Origin: Streptomyces hygroscopicus
Lineage (GTDB): Bacteria > Actinomycetota > Actinomycetes > Streptomycetales > Streptomycetaceae
Assembly (NCBI GenBank): GCA_002021875.1
Contig: CP018627.1
Span: 10,912,001 to 10,976,000 of the forward strand
Length of the DNA: 64,000 nucleotides
Direction of reading: 5' to 3'
Made by a program: the position numbers and the translations under genes. Shown one piece after another: positions 33,655 to 42,069 of this stretch (position 1 is its first letter; every line of letters starts with the position of its first letter). The notes below the pieces were generated by a model. It worked only from the letters and a program-made list of their open reading frames with translations. It ran no database searches and had not been told where the DNA came from.

Positions 33655-35175
33655 TCAGGCCAGGTTGATCCAGGTGGTCTTCAGCGCGGTGTACGCGTCC
33701 AGCGCGTGCAGGGACTTGTCCCGGCCCGCGCCGGTGGCCTTGAAGCCGCCGAAGGGGGTGATGACATCGCTGGCGTCGAAGGTGTTGATCCAGACCGTCC
33801 CGGCCCGCAGTCGCTTGGCGGCGCGGTGGGCGACGGCCACATCACGTGTCCAGACGGAGGCGACGAGCCCGTAGTCGCTCTCGTTGGCCAGCCGGATCCC
33901 CTCGTCGGCGTCGCCGTCGTAGGACACGATGGCCAGGACCGGGCCGAAGATCTCCTGCTGGCCGACGGCGGAGGTGTTCACCACCCCGTCCAGGACGGTC
34001 GGTTCGACATAGCTGCCGCCCGACTCGGTGAGGGTGCGTCCACCGCCGAACACCACGCTCGCCCCGTCCTCCACACCGCGTTCGATGTAGCCGAGGACCG
34101 TGGCCAGCTGGGTCTCGTCGACCAGGGGGCCCATGACGGTGGCCGGGTCGAGCGGGTCGCCCACCCGGAAGGTCTCCGCGGTGATCCGGCGCAGGGCGTC
34201 CAGCAGCCGGTCCTTGACGGAGGCGTGGACCACGACGCGGGAACCGGCGTTGCAGGTCTGCCCGGCGTTGTAGAAGATGCCCCAGGCCACGGCCGACGCG
34301 GCGGCCTCGATATCGGCGTCGGGCAACAGGAGCTGGGGCGACTTGCCACCCGCCTCGACGGCCACCTGCTTGCCATTGGACTCGCCCGCGTACACCTGGA
34401 AGAGCCGGGCCACCTCCGCCGAGCCGGTGAAGGCGATCTTGTCGACCTCCGGGTGGCGGCCCAGCGCCTGTCCGGCGACCTCGCCGCGGCCCGGGACGAC
34501 GTTGAACACCCCGTCCGGCAGACCCGCCTCGGCGGCCAGGGCGGCCAGCCGCAGGGCGGCCAGGGAGGTCTGCTCGGCCGGCTTGAGGACGACGCTGTTG
34601 CCGGTGGCCAGGGCCGGGCCCAGCTTCCAACTGGCGATCAGCAGCGCGTAGTTCCACGGGACGACCGCGCCGATGACGCCCAGGGGCTCCCGGGTGATCA
34701 GGGCGATCGCGTCCCCGGGGGTCGGTGCCACCTCGTCGTAGGTCTTGTCGATGGCCTCGGCGTACCAGGCGATGGTCTCGGCGGCCTTGTCCACGTCGAT
34801 CCGCACGGACTCGGTGATGGGCTTGCCCATCTCCAGCGTGTCGAGAAGGGCCAGCTCCTCGGCGTTCGCCCGGATCAGATCGGCCCAGCGCAGCAGGACG
34901 CTCTTGCGCTCCTTGGGCGGGAGGTCGTGCCACCGTCCGTCCTCGAAGGCGGCGCGCGCGCCGCGTACGGCACGGTCCACGTCCTCGGCCCCCGCCGCCT
35001 GCACCTTGGCGAGCACCGAACCGTCGCGCGGCGAGACGCTGGTGAAGGTGTCGCCCGAGAGGGCGTCGGTGAAGCGGCCGTCGATGAACAGCCGGGTCTC
35101 GATGGTGAGTGTGCCGGCCGCGGCCACCCACTGGTCGTACGAGCGGGCGAGCAGGGCGTCGATGCCGTGCGTCAT
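33655..35175 (-). CDS. NAD(P)-dependent aldehyde dehydrogenase (ALDH class 1/2-like)
   Basis: A 506-residue tetramer-type ALDH. It has the cofactor Asn/Lys region VVPWNYALLIASWKLGPAL and VLKPAEQTSLAAL, the turn IAFTGSAEVARLF, the general-base Glu in AVEAGGKSPQLL, and the nucleophilic Cys in FYNAGQTCNAGSR. The C-terminal PFGGFKATGAGRDKSLHAL is typical. ATG 35175 overlaps the stop of the dehydratase gene by 4 bp, so the two are translationally coupled. It probably oxidises a semialdehyde produced in the pathway. Confidence 0.93.
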   Translation of the reverse strand: MTHGIDALLARSYDQWVAAAGTLTIETRLFIDGRFTDALSGDTFTSVSPRDGSVLAKVQAAGAEDVDRAVRGARAAFEDGRWHDLPPKERKSVLLRWADLIRANAEELALLDTLEMGKPITESVRIDVDKAAETIAWYAEAIDKTYDEVAPTPGDAIALITREPLGVIGAVVPWNYALLIASWKLGPALATGNSVVLKPAEQTSLAALRLAALAAEAGLPDGVFNVVPGRGEVAGQALGRHPEVDKIAFTGSAEVARLFQVYAGESNGKQVAVEAGGKSPQLLLPDADIEAAASAVAWGIFYNAGQTCNAGSRVVVHASVKDRLLDALRRITAETFRVGDPLDPATVMGPLVDETQLATVLGYIERGVEDGASVVFGGGRTLTESGGSYVEPTVLDGVVNTSAVGQQEIFGPVLAIVSYDGDADEGIRLANESDYGLVASVWTRDVAVAHRAAKRLRAGTVWINTFDASDVITPFGGFKATGAGRDKSLHALDAYTALKTTWINLA

Positions 35176-36284
35176 GTGATCCTCCACCGGTCGATCGCGT
35201 CTTCGTCGAGTTCGATACCGAGGCCCGGCCTCGCGGGTATCTCGAGGTCGCCCTCGCTGTCCACCCGCACCGGGTCGGCGAGCATGAAGTCCCGGCGCTC
35301 CGGGGTCCACCCGGGCGGGTCGTAGGGGAACTCGAAGAACGGGCCGCCGCCGACCCCCGCCGCCACGTGCAGATTGGCGAGCACGCCGATGCCGTTGGTC
35401 CAGCTGTGCGGGGTGAAGTGGCGGTGCTTGAGCTGGGCGATTTCCGCCAGGGTGCGGGCGCGGTGCATGCCGATCGCGAGCACCACGTCCATCTGGTAGA
35501 TGTCGAGGGCGTCCTCTTCGAGATAGCGCAGCAGCTCGGTGGGGGAGTGGTGCATCTCGCCGGCCGCGATGCGCACCCCGGGGTTCTCGGCCCGCAGGCG
35601 CTTGAAGCCCGCCAGGTCGCCGTAGGGCAGCGGCTCCTCGACCCAGAACACGTCGAGCTCGGCCAGGCGCGCGATGGTCTTGCGGGTCCGGGCGAGGTCG
35701 GTGGCGCCCGCGGTGTCGCCCGCCATGCGCCACGACTGGTTCAGGTCCACCATGATCTCGAAGTCCGCGCCCAGTTCCTCGCGTACGGCGCGGACCGCGG
35801 CGATCCCCTCGTCCACACGGTTGCGGTCGATGCGTATCTTCATCGCGCGGAAGCCCGCTTCGCGGACCTTCAGCGCGGTGGCGACACGCTCCTCGGGCGA
35901 CTTGAGCTCACCGCAGGAGGCGTAGGCGGGCAGCTTCTTGGCCGCGTTGCCGAACAGCTCCGCCACCGGGCGGCCGTGGACCTTGCCGATGATGTCCCAC
36001 AGCGCCGCCTCCAGCGGCCAGTAGTGGGCGCCGTGGAAGTTGGCGGTCTCGATGGCCTTGACGTGCCGGGTGATGTCGAGCGGGTCCTCGCCGACGAACA
36101 GGTGCTTGTAGGTGTCGAAGCCGTCCATCAGATCACCGGAGCCGATACCGGTGATCCCCTCGTCGGTGTGGACGCGGACGATCGTCGCGTCGAAGTGGCG
36201 CCGCGGCTCGGGGTCCCACGCGGCCCGGAACGGCGGGTCCAGCTCCAGGCGCAGCCGGTCCAGGGTGATGTCCGTGATCTTCAT
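35172..36284 (-). CDS. Mandelate racemase/enolase-superfamily acid-sugar dehydratase
   Basis: A 370-residue enolase-superfamily enzyme. It has a capping domain (IVRVHTDEGITGIGSGD) and a barrel with the catalytic Lys in GFRAMKIRIDR. Metal ligands are Asp in EIMVDLNQSW, Glu in FWVEEPLPY and Glu in RIAAGEMHH. The catalytic His is in HFTPHSWTNGIG, with an Asp in IYQMDVVLA, giving the His-Asp dyad of the mandelate-racemase subgroup. All key residues are intact, unlike the decayed homologue at 4.7-5.3 kb. It likely dehydrates an aldonic or aldaric acid to a 2-keto-3-deoxy acid. It overlaps both neighbouring genes by 4 bp. Confidence 0.92.
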   Translation of the reverse strand: MKITDITLDRLRLELDPPFRAAWDPEPRRHFDATIVRVHTDEGITGIGSGDLMDGFDTYKHLFVGEDPLDITRHVKAIETANFHGAHYWPLEAALWDIIGKVHGRPVAELFGNAAKKLPAYASCGELKSPEERVATALKVREAGFRAMKIRIDRNRVDEGIAAVRAVREELGADFEIMVDLNQSWRMAGDTAGATDLARTRKTIARLAELDVFWVEEPLPYGDLAGFKRLRAENPGVRIAAGEMHHSPTELLRYLEEDALDIYQMDVVLAIGMHRARTLAEIAQLKHRHFTPHSWTNGIGVLANLHVAAGVGGGPFFEFPYDPPGWTPERRDFMLADPVRVDSEGDLEIPARPGLGIELDEDAIDRWRIT

Positions 36285-36820
36285 CGGGTGAGCACCTCGG
36301 GGGTGGGGGCGTAGAACGGGTTCGCCGGGCCTTCCTCGGCGGCCGCGAGGACATCGGCCACGGTCGGGGTGCCGGTCACCGCGGCCCGCACCGCCTCGTA
36401 CGCGGCGGCGCGCTGATTGCGGAAGGACACGTCCAGGTCGTCGACCGCCGGGTTCACCCAGATCGCGGCGATGATCAGCAGATCGTCGGCCTCCTCGGCG
36501 GGCAGCAGACCGTCCCGGACCGCGTCCGTGACACCCTGCGCCAGACCGGCCTGGGCGGAACCCCACGTGGCGCGCTGGTGCAGCTCACCTTCCGCGGCGG
36601 CCTTCGACACGAACAGCGTCAGCGGCTTCACCGGGACCGACGGGCGCACGATCGTCAAGAAGGGGACGTGTCCGGCGCTGGGCGTGGCCAGCGCCGTGGC
36701 CCACGCCGTCTCGACGGGTCCGCCCTTGCGTCCGATCACGACGTTCGTGTGCGCGGCGTTGGCACCCTCCCCGGCGAAGGACTCGCCGACGAGGGCGATC
36801 GGGGCAAAAGGCGATGGCAT
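36281..36820 (-). CDS. Formaldehyde-activating enzyme (Fae)-like protein
   Basis: A 179-residue protein matching Fae over its length: ALVGESFAGEGANAAHTNVV, RKGGPVETAW, GHVPFL, PVKPLTLFVSK, WGSAQAGLAQGVTDAV and EEADDLLIIAAIWVNP. Fae condenses formaldehyde with tetrahydromethanopterin in methylotrophs. The catalytic His is retained (H24 in NAAHTNVVIG). The next-but-one residue, an Asp (AHIDLIIG) in the methylotroph enzyme as I remember it, is Asn here. No methanopterin genes are in the window, so the pteridine role is doubtful. It is the first gene of a five-gene acid-sugar-type operon, with AGGAG 5 nt before its ATG. Confidence 0.85.
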   Translation of the reverse strand: MPSPFAPIALVGESFAGEGANAAHTNVVIGRKGGPVETAWATALATPSAGHVPFLTIVRPSVPVKPLTLFVSKAAAEGELHQRATWGSAQAGLAQGVTDAVRDGLLPAEEADDLLIIAAIWVNPAVDDLDVSFRNQRAAAYEAVRAAVTGTPTVADVLAAAEEGPANPFYAPTPEVLTR

Positions 36821-36909
36821 GGGGATCTCCTGGATCTCCGGGAGCGGGGAATCGACGGACCACAGGGGAGGAACCGCGCATTCGCCGCAGTTCTCCGGTC
36901 CGATGCGGC

Positions 36910-36939
36910 GAATCTAGAACCGCTGCCACCCCGTCGACA
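36910..36939 (-). promoter_or_regulatory. Candidate promoter of the fae-like operon
   Basis: On the minus strand TTGTCG (36939-36934), an 18-bp spacer and TAGATT (36915-36910) resemble a sigma-HrdB promoter. It lies about 90 bp upstream of the fae-like start and 26 bp downstream of the dyad at 36965-36983. Confidence 0.45.
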
Positions 36940-36964
36940 AGGCGCCCGGCTGAATCGAAATGCC

Positions 36965-36983
36965 GGTTGCTCTCATGACAACC
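36965..36983. promoter_or_regulatory. Candidate IclR operator 1
   Basis: GGTTG-N9-CAACC lies in the region shared by the divergent fae-like operon and the iclR gene. A 19-bp alignment with a second dyad at 37957-37975 gives 13 identical bases. IclR proteins usually bind short dyads in divergent promoters. Confidence 0.45.
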
Positions 36984-37022
36984 CGGCGGCTGACCTGGGG
37001 CTTCCCTGGCACGCGCCCTAGG

Positions 37023-37904
37023 ATGTCGCGCGTGACGAACCTCCCCCCTCGCGGCACCGACGGTCCCGAGGACCCCGCCGATCCGCACGGCACGGGCCCG
37101 GGCGAAGCCTCCTCCGGCCCCGCGGACACCACTGCCCCGCGCGGCCACGGGCTGCGCCGTGACATCGACCTGCTGGAGGCGCTCGCCTCCGACGAGGCCC
37201 AGAACGCCGGCGGGCTCGGTGTCGTCCGCCTGGCGCAGCTGGTGGGCCGGGAGAAGACCCAGGTCTCGCGGGCCCTCAAGGCCCTGGCCGCCGCGGGGAT
37301 CGTGGAACGGGACCCCGACACCCTGGAGTACCGCCTGGGCTGGCGGCTCTTCTCGCTCGTCGCGCGGACCTCGCAGAACCGGCTGGTGCGCATGGCGGAG
37401 CCGGTGATGCACGCGCTGTCGTCGGACGTGGAGGAGACCAGCCATCTGTGTGTCCTGAGCGACCGCGAGGTGCTCACCCTGCTCTCGGTCTCCGGACACT
37501 CCTTCCGCGTCCACGGCTGGGAAGGGCGCGGAGTGCCCGCGTGGCAGACCTCGGCCGGGCGCGTGCTGCTGGCCGATGCCACCCCCGATGAGCTGTACGT
37601 CCGCTTCGGTACCGCCTCGACACCGCCGATCCCCGAACTGTGGGCACTGATCCAGGAGGCTTCGCGACGGGGCTACGCGAGGGTGAGCGAGGAGTTCGAG
37701 ACCGGTCTGGTCGGGGTCTCCGCACCCGTGCGCGACTTCCGGGGACGTGTCGTCGCGGCGCTCAACATCTCGGCACCCAAGTCCCGGCTCGGCGACCGCC
37801 TGGACCAGGCGGGCCGCACCACGGCCAAGGCGGCGGCACGCGTCTCCGTGATGCTGGGCTGGGAGCCGCGGCACACCTCGTTCCCCAGGGCACGGCTCAC
37901 CTGA
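37023..37904 (+). CDS. IclR-family transcriptional regulator
   Basis: A 293-residue regulator (ATG 37023; GTG 37032 or an upstream ATG are alternatives). A disordered Pro/Gly leader is followed by the winged helix (RDIDLLEALASDE, VVRLAQLVGREKTQVSRALKALAAAGIVER, residues about 45-100). The effector domain includes SHLCVLSDREVLTLLSVSG, GVPAWQTSAGRVLLAD and VSEEFETGLVGVSAPVRDFRG, the classic IclR ligand-domain signature. It sits between the divergent fae-like operon and the ALDH-MFS transcript, and probably controls both. Confidence 0.92.
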   Translation: MSRVTNLPPRGTDGPEDPADPHGTGPGEASSGPADTTAPRGHGLRRDIDLLEALASDEAQNAGGLGVVRLAQLVGREKTQVSRALKALAAAGIVERDPDTLEYRLGWRLFSLVARTSQNRLVRMAEPVMHALSSDVEETSHLCVLSDREVLTLLSVSGHSFRVHGWEGRGVPAWQTSAGRVLLADATPDELYVRFGTASTPPIPELWALIQEASRRGYARVSEEFETGLVGVSAPVRDFRGRVVAALNISAPKSRLGDRLDQAGRTTAKAAARVSVMLGWEPRHTSFPRARLT

Positions 37905-37956
37905 AGGCACCGGGGTCGGGCGGCCCCGTCGTGTGCGTGGGCGGGCCTTACGAGGG

Positions 37957-37975
37957 AGTTGCCCTGACAGCAACC
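37957..37975. promoter_or_regulatory. Candidate IclR operator 2
   Basis: AGTTGC-CCTGACA-GCAACC contains the perfect dyad GTTGC/GCAAC. It lies between iclR and the aldehyde dehydrogenase gene and matches operator 1 at 13 of 19 positions. Confidence 0.45.
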
Positions 37976-38077
37976 ACCATTGCGATCCGAGAAGCGGTCT
38001 TGTCGGCCGCATGACGCGCTCGTAAATTCACCGCGAACCGGACCAGCCCCTGTTCGGAACGGAGAAAAGAGCAGCTC

Positions 38078-39556
38078 ATGAACCTCCCCGGCATAGAAAC
38101 CCTCGTCAAGGCGCCGTTCGCCGAAGGTGATGTGTTCATCGCCGGCCGCTGGTGTGCGGCCGAGGACGGACGGACGTTCCCCGTGCACGACCCGGCCACC
38201 GCGGAGCTGATCCGCGAGGTGTCCGCGGCGGGCCCGGGGGATGCCTTGGCGGCGGTAGACGCGGCCCAGGCGGCTGCCGCCGGGTGGCGGGCGACACCGG
38301 CCCGCCGTCGTTCGGAGGTCCTGCACACGGCGTTCGCGCTGATGCGCGAGCACACCGACACGCTCGCCCGCCTGATCGTCCTGGAGAACGGCAAGGCATA
38401 CCGGGACGCGGTGGCCGAGGTCGGTTACGCGGCGGAGTTCTTCCGCTGGTTCGCCGAGGAGGCGGTACGGATCGGCTCCGCGTTCGGCGACGCGCCCGGT
38501 GGCGGCTTCCGGCATGTCGTGCGCAGGCATCCGGTGGGCGTCACCGCCTTCGTCACACCGTGGAACTTCCCGGCCGCGATGGCCACCCGGAAGATCGCCC
38601 CGGCGCTCGCTGCCGGCTGCCCGGTGCTCCTCAAGCCGGCCCCCGACACCCCCTTCACCGCCCTCGCGATCGCCGCCCTGCTGAGCGAGGCGGGCCTGCC
38701 CGACGGGCTGCTGAACGTCCTGCCGACCGACCGTGCGCCCGAGGTGGTCTCCGCCTGGCTCCGCGACGAGCGGGTCCGCAAGTTCTCCTTCACCGGCTCC
38801 ACCGCCACCGGCCGGACACTCCTGGGGCAGGCGGCGGCGAACGTGGTCAACGTGACCATGGAACTGGGCGGCAACGCCCCCTTCATCGTCTGCGAGGACG
38901 CCGACGTCGACGCCGCGGTGCGCGGTGCGATGGACGCCAAGATGCGCGGCGGTGGCGAGGTCTGCATCGCCGCCAACCGGTTCTACGTCCATGAGTCCGT
39001 CGCCGCCGAATTCACCGAGAAGTTCGCGGCGGCCATGACCGCGGTACGCGCCGGAGCGGGTCTGGAGGAGGGCGTCACCCTCGGCCCGATGATCAACCGG
39101 ACCGCCGTGGAGTCCATCCGTTCCCTGGTCGACGACGCGGTCGGGCGCGGTGCGAAGGTCGCCGCGCGGGGCAGCGTGCCCGAAGGACCGGGCTGCTACC
39201 ACCCGGCCACCGTCCTGGTGGACGTGGACGAGGACGCCCGGATCATGAACGAGGAGGTCTTCGGGCCGGTCGCACCCCTGGCCACCTTCACCGACGAGGA
39301 CGAACTGGTCGCCCGTGCCAACGCCACGGTGCACGGTCTCGCCTCGTACATCTACTCGCGCGACGTGGGCCGGGCCCTGCGCCTGGCCGAGCGCCTGGAG
39401 ACCGGCATGGTCGGCCTCAACCGGGGCCTGCTGTCCGACCCGGCCGCGCCCTTCGGCGGCGTCAAGCAGTCGGGCCTGGGCAGGGAGGGCGGCCGCGAGG
39501 GCATCGAGGCCTTCCTGGAAACGCAGTACATCGCCCTCGACTGGCCGACCGACTGA
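38078..39556 (+). CDS. NAD(P)-dependent succinate-semialdehyde dehydrogenase-type aldehyde dehydrogenase
   Basis: A 492-residue ALDH of the GabD branch: VTPWNFPAAMATRKIAPALAAG, VLLKPAPDTPFTAL, FSFTGSTATGRTLL, the base Glu in TMELGGNAPFIV, and the nucleophilic Cys in GGGEVCIAANRF. The usual N-x-G-Q before the Cys is G-G-G-E here, a minor variation. Acid-sugar pathways end with alpha-ketoglutarate or succinate semialdehyde oxidation, which fits its position next to the dehydratase operon and sugar porter. ATG 38078 has a weak GGAGAAAAG site upstream. Confidence 0.9.
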   Translation: MNLPGIETLVKAPFAEGDVFIAGRWCAAEDGRTFPVHDPATAELIREVSAAGPGDALAAVDAAQAAAAGWRATPARRRSEVLHTAFALMREHTDTLARLIVLENGKAYRDAVAEVGYAAEFFRWFAEEAVRIGSAFGDAPGGGFRHVVRRHPVGVTAFVTPWNFPAAMATRKIAPALAAGCPVLLKPAPDTPFTALAIAALLSEAGLPDGLLNVLPTDRAPEVVSAWLRDERVRKFSFTGSTATGRTLLGQAAANVVNVTMELGGNAPFIVCEDADVDAAVRGAMDAKMRGGGEVCIAANRFYVHESVAAEFTEKFAAAMTAVRAGAGLEEGVTLGPMINRTAVESIRSLVDDAVGRGAKVAARGSVPEGPGCYHPATVLVDVDEDARIMNEEVFGPVAPLATFTDEDELVARANATVHGLASYIYSRDVGRALRLAERLETGMVGLNRGLLSDPAAPFGGVKQSGLGREGGREGIEAFLETQYIALDWPTD

Positions 39557-39578
39557 TTCCCCCCTCTCCCCACCGCTG

Positions 39579-39634
39579 CTCCCGGGCCACTCCTCCCGGG
39601 CCACTCCTTCCGGGCCGCTCATTCCCGGGGCAGC
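39579..39634. repeat. 14-bp tandem repeat array
   Basis: CTCCCGGGCCACTC occurs twice exactly (39579-39592, 39593-39606). A third copy has two changes (39607-39620) and a decayed fourth follows (39621-39634). It lies between the aldehyde dehydrogenase and MFS genes and probably arose by slippage. A regulatory effect is unproven. Confidence 0.7.
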
Positions 39635-39667
39635 GGTCCCCTCCCCCTCTCAGTGAAGGACCCGCGC

Positions 39668-41032
39668 ATGGCAACGACGCCTGTGACCGAGCAGAACGAG
39701 CCCAGCACACCACCGGGCGCGCCCGCCACCGAACGCGAACGGAGGCGGCTGCACACCAAGCTGAAGCTGGCCACCCAGATCGGCCAGGGAATCGACGGCT
39801 ACATCATCGGCGGCATCGGCCTGGCGATGTCGGCGATCACTGACGACCTCCATCTGTCCTCCATGGAACAGGGCCTGGTCGGTGCCTCGCCGCTTATCGG
39901 GATCTTCATCGGAGGGCCGCTCTTCGGCCGGCTGGCCGACCGGTTCGGACGCCGGCCGGTGTTCCTGATGGACATGCTGATCTTCCTGATCGGCTCGGTG
40001 CTCCAGTTCTTCGTCCTGGACGGCCCCCAGCTCATCCTCATCCGGCTGGTGATGGGCGTGGCGATCGGCGGCGAGTACGCGATCGGCGCCCCGCTGCTGT
40101 CGGAGTACGCGGGCCGGCTGGGCCGCGGGCGGCTGCTGGCGAGCCTGGAGATCAGCTGGTACGTGGGGTACGCGCTGGCCACGGTCGTGGGGGCGCTGTT
40201 CACCTCCGTCGACGGCGGCTGGCGCTGGTCCCTGGCGAGCAGTGCGGCGATCGCGGTGGTGTGCGTGGCCCTGCGTGGTGGCATCCCGGAGTCCGCGCGC
40301 TGGCTGCTGAGCAGGGGACGCCGGGACGAGGCCGAAGCGCTGATCGAGAAGTACGGCATCGAGGTGGACGTCGAAGCGGAGCTGGATGACCGCGACGAGG
40401 TGCGGCAGGACGGGTTCCGCGCGCTCTTCAGCCGGCAGCATCTGCGCTCCACGGTGTTCGCCAGCGTCTTCTGGGCCGCCCTCGTGCTGCCGTACTTCGC
40501 CATCGGCACCTTCTGGACCGAGGTTTTCGAGGCTCTGCACATGGGGGACAACGCGGTCGCGGCGCTGCTCGTCTACTCCTTCACCGCCGTGGCCGGTGTC
40601 ACCGCCGGGTGCCTCGTCGTGGACCGGATCGGCCGCCGCAAGCTGCTGATCCCGCCGTTCTGGATCACGGCCGCATGTCTGGCCCTGGTGGCGGTGTGGC
40701 CGTCCTCCACCCCCGTCATCGTCGTCGGCTTCCTGTTCTTCATCTTCCTCAACGCCGCCTCCAGCGCCCTGACCGCGGTCTATCCGCTGGAGGTGTTCCC
40801 CACCTCCCTGCGCACCACGGGCGTCGGCTTCGCGACGGCCATGAGCCGGGTGGGCGCCGCGATCGGCACGTTCCTGCTGCCGATGGGACTCGACCACTAC
40901 GGGGCGGAGTTCGTGCTCCTGATCGGCGCCGGAGTGCTGGTGGTCGGCGCCGTCGTGTCCCAGTTCCTGGCGCCGGAGACCACCGACCTGGACCTGGCCC
41001 GGGCGGCGCGAACGGCCCGCGAGGGGGCGTAG
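39668..41032 (+). CDS. MFS sugar/sugar-acid porter
   Basis: A 454-residue transporter with 12 hydrophobic helices. The sugar-porter signatures are GRLADRFGRRPVFLMD after helix 2, PESARWLLSRGRRDEAE after helix 6, DRIGRRKLLIPPFW after helix 8 and an R-x-x-G-V-G-F-A-x-x-x-S-R motif in helix 10. ATG 39668 follows GAAGGA at 8 nt; a GTG 15 nt further upstream is less likely. Position after the ALDH gene suggests uptake of the acid sugar processed by the flanking operon. It is paralogous to the porter at 50.2 kb. Confidence 0.9.
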   Translation: MATTPVTEQNEPSTPPGAPATERERRRLHTKLKLATQIGQGIDGYIIGGIGLAMSAITDDLHLSSMEQGLVGASPLIGIFIGGPLFGRLADRFGRRPVFLMDMLIFLIGSVLQFFVLDGPQLILIRLVMGVAIGGEYAIGAPLLSEYAGRLGRGRLLASLEISWYVGYALATVVGALFTSVDGGWRWSLASSAAIAVVCVALRGGIPESARWLLSRGRRDEAEALIEKYGIEVDVEAELDDRDEVRQDGFRALFSRQHLRSTVFASVFWAALVLPYFAIGTFWTEVFEALHMGDNAVAALLVYSFTAVAGVTAGCLVVDRIGRRKLLIPPFWITAACLALVAVWPSSTPVIVVGFLFFIFLNAASSALTAVYPLEVFPTSLRTTGVGFATAMSRVGAAIGTFLLPMGLDHYGAEFVLLIGAGVLVVGAVVSQFLAPETTDLDLARAARTAREGA

Positions 41033-41049
41033 CGACTGGCGGCGAGCGC

Positions 41050-42069
41050 CTACCCGGCCGCGGGACGGGGTGCGCCGACGGTGCTGCGGAACCGGGCGCG
41101 GTACACCGTCGGCGAGACCCCGAGGGTGTGCTGGAACACCCGCCGCAGCGACTCCGAGGAGCCGAACCCCGCCTGCCGCGCCACCTCCTCGACCGTGCCG
41201 GTGCCGTCCGCGAGAAGTGCCTGGGCGGCCTCGACGCGGACGGCTTCGACGTAGCGGCCGGGTGTGATGCCGACCTCGGTGCGGAACAGCCGCTCCAGGT
41301 GGCGGGCGCTCACGCCGCCCGAGGCGGCCAGCGTGGCCCGCGTGTGGCACCCCGCGGGGTCCGCGGTGACGCGGTCCATCACCCGGCGCACCGCCGGATG
41401 CCGTGGCTCACGCGGGGCCAGCCGCGCGCTGAACTGCGCCTGCCCGCCCGGGCGGGCCATGAAGACCACCAGTTGCCTGGCCACACTGCGGGCCACGTCC
41501 GCTCCCCAGTCCTCCTCGACCAGGGACAGCGAGAGGTCGATTCCCGCGGTGATGCCGGCCGAGGTGGCCACATGGCCGTCCCGGACGAAGACGGGATGGC
41601 CGTCCACGCGCACCTGGGGGTAGGCGGTGGCCAATTGGGAAGCCAGCTCCCAGTGCGTGGCGGCGCGGCGGCCGTCCAGGATGCCGGCCTCGGCCAGCAC
41701 GAAGGCTCCCGCGCACACGGACGCCACGCGCTTCGCCCGCACCGACAGCCGGGTCACGAGCCCGACCAGGTCGGTGTCGGCCACGGCCGAGCGCCAGTCC
41801 CTCCGTCCCGGGACCAGCAGGGTGCCCAGGCGTTGTGGCAGCGTGCCAGGCGCGCCGTCAGCGCTGATCACGAGCCCGGAGGAGGTGGTGACGGCGTCAC
41901 CGGTGAGGGAGACGACCCGTACGTCGTAGTCGGCGCCGTAGTGGTTGGCCGTGGTGAAGACCTCCACGGGGCCGGTGACATCCAGCAGTTGCACCCCGTC
42001 GAACGCGACGATCACGACGGTGCGTCCGCCACGGGACGCCGGTGACGCCCGCCGCGCTATTCCGTCCAC
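41050..42069 (-). CDS. GlxA-type AraC regulator with DJ-1/PfpI-like domain
   Basis: A 339-residue protein. The N-terminal DJ-1/PfpI fold (residues about 15-185) contains VVIVAFDGVQLLDVTGPVEVF and SVCAGAFVLAEAGILDGRRAATHW, with the nucleophile-elbow Cys preserved. The C-terminal AraC domain has two helix-turn-helices (ATLAASGGVSARHLERLFRTE and TVEEVARQAGFGSSESLRRVF). GTG 42069 overlaps the upstream HD gene by 13 bp. In actinobacteria this type often accompanies cyanamide-hydratase-like HD proteins, which it probably regulates. Confidence 0.9.
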   Translation of the reverse strand: MDGIARRASPASRGGRTVVIVAFDGVQLLDVTGPVEVFTTANHYGADYDVRVVSLTGDAVTTSSGLVISADGAPGTLPQRLGTLLVPGRRDWRSAVADTDLVGLVTRLSVRAKRVASVCAGAFVLAEAGILDGRRAATHWELASQLATAYPQVRVDGHPVFVRDGHVATSAGITAGIDLSLSLVEEDWGADVARSVARQLVVFMARPGGQAQFSARLAPREPRHPAVRRVMDRVTADPAGCHTRATLAASGGVSARHLERLFRTEVGITPGRYVEAVRVEAAQALLADGTGTVEEVARQAGFGSSESLRRVFQHTLGVSPTVYRARFRSTVGAPRPAAG

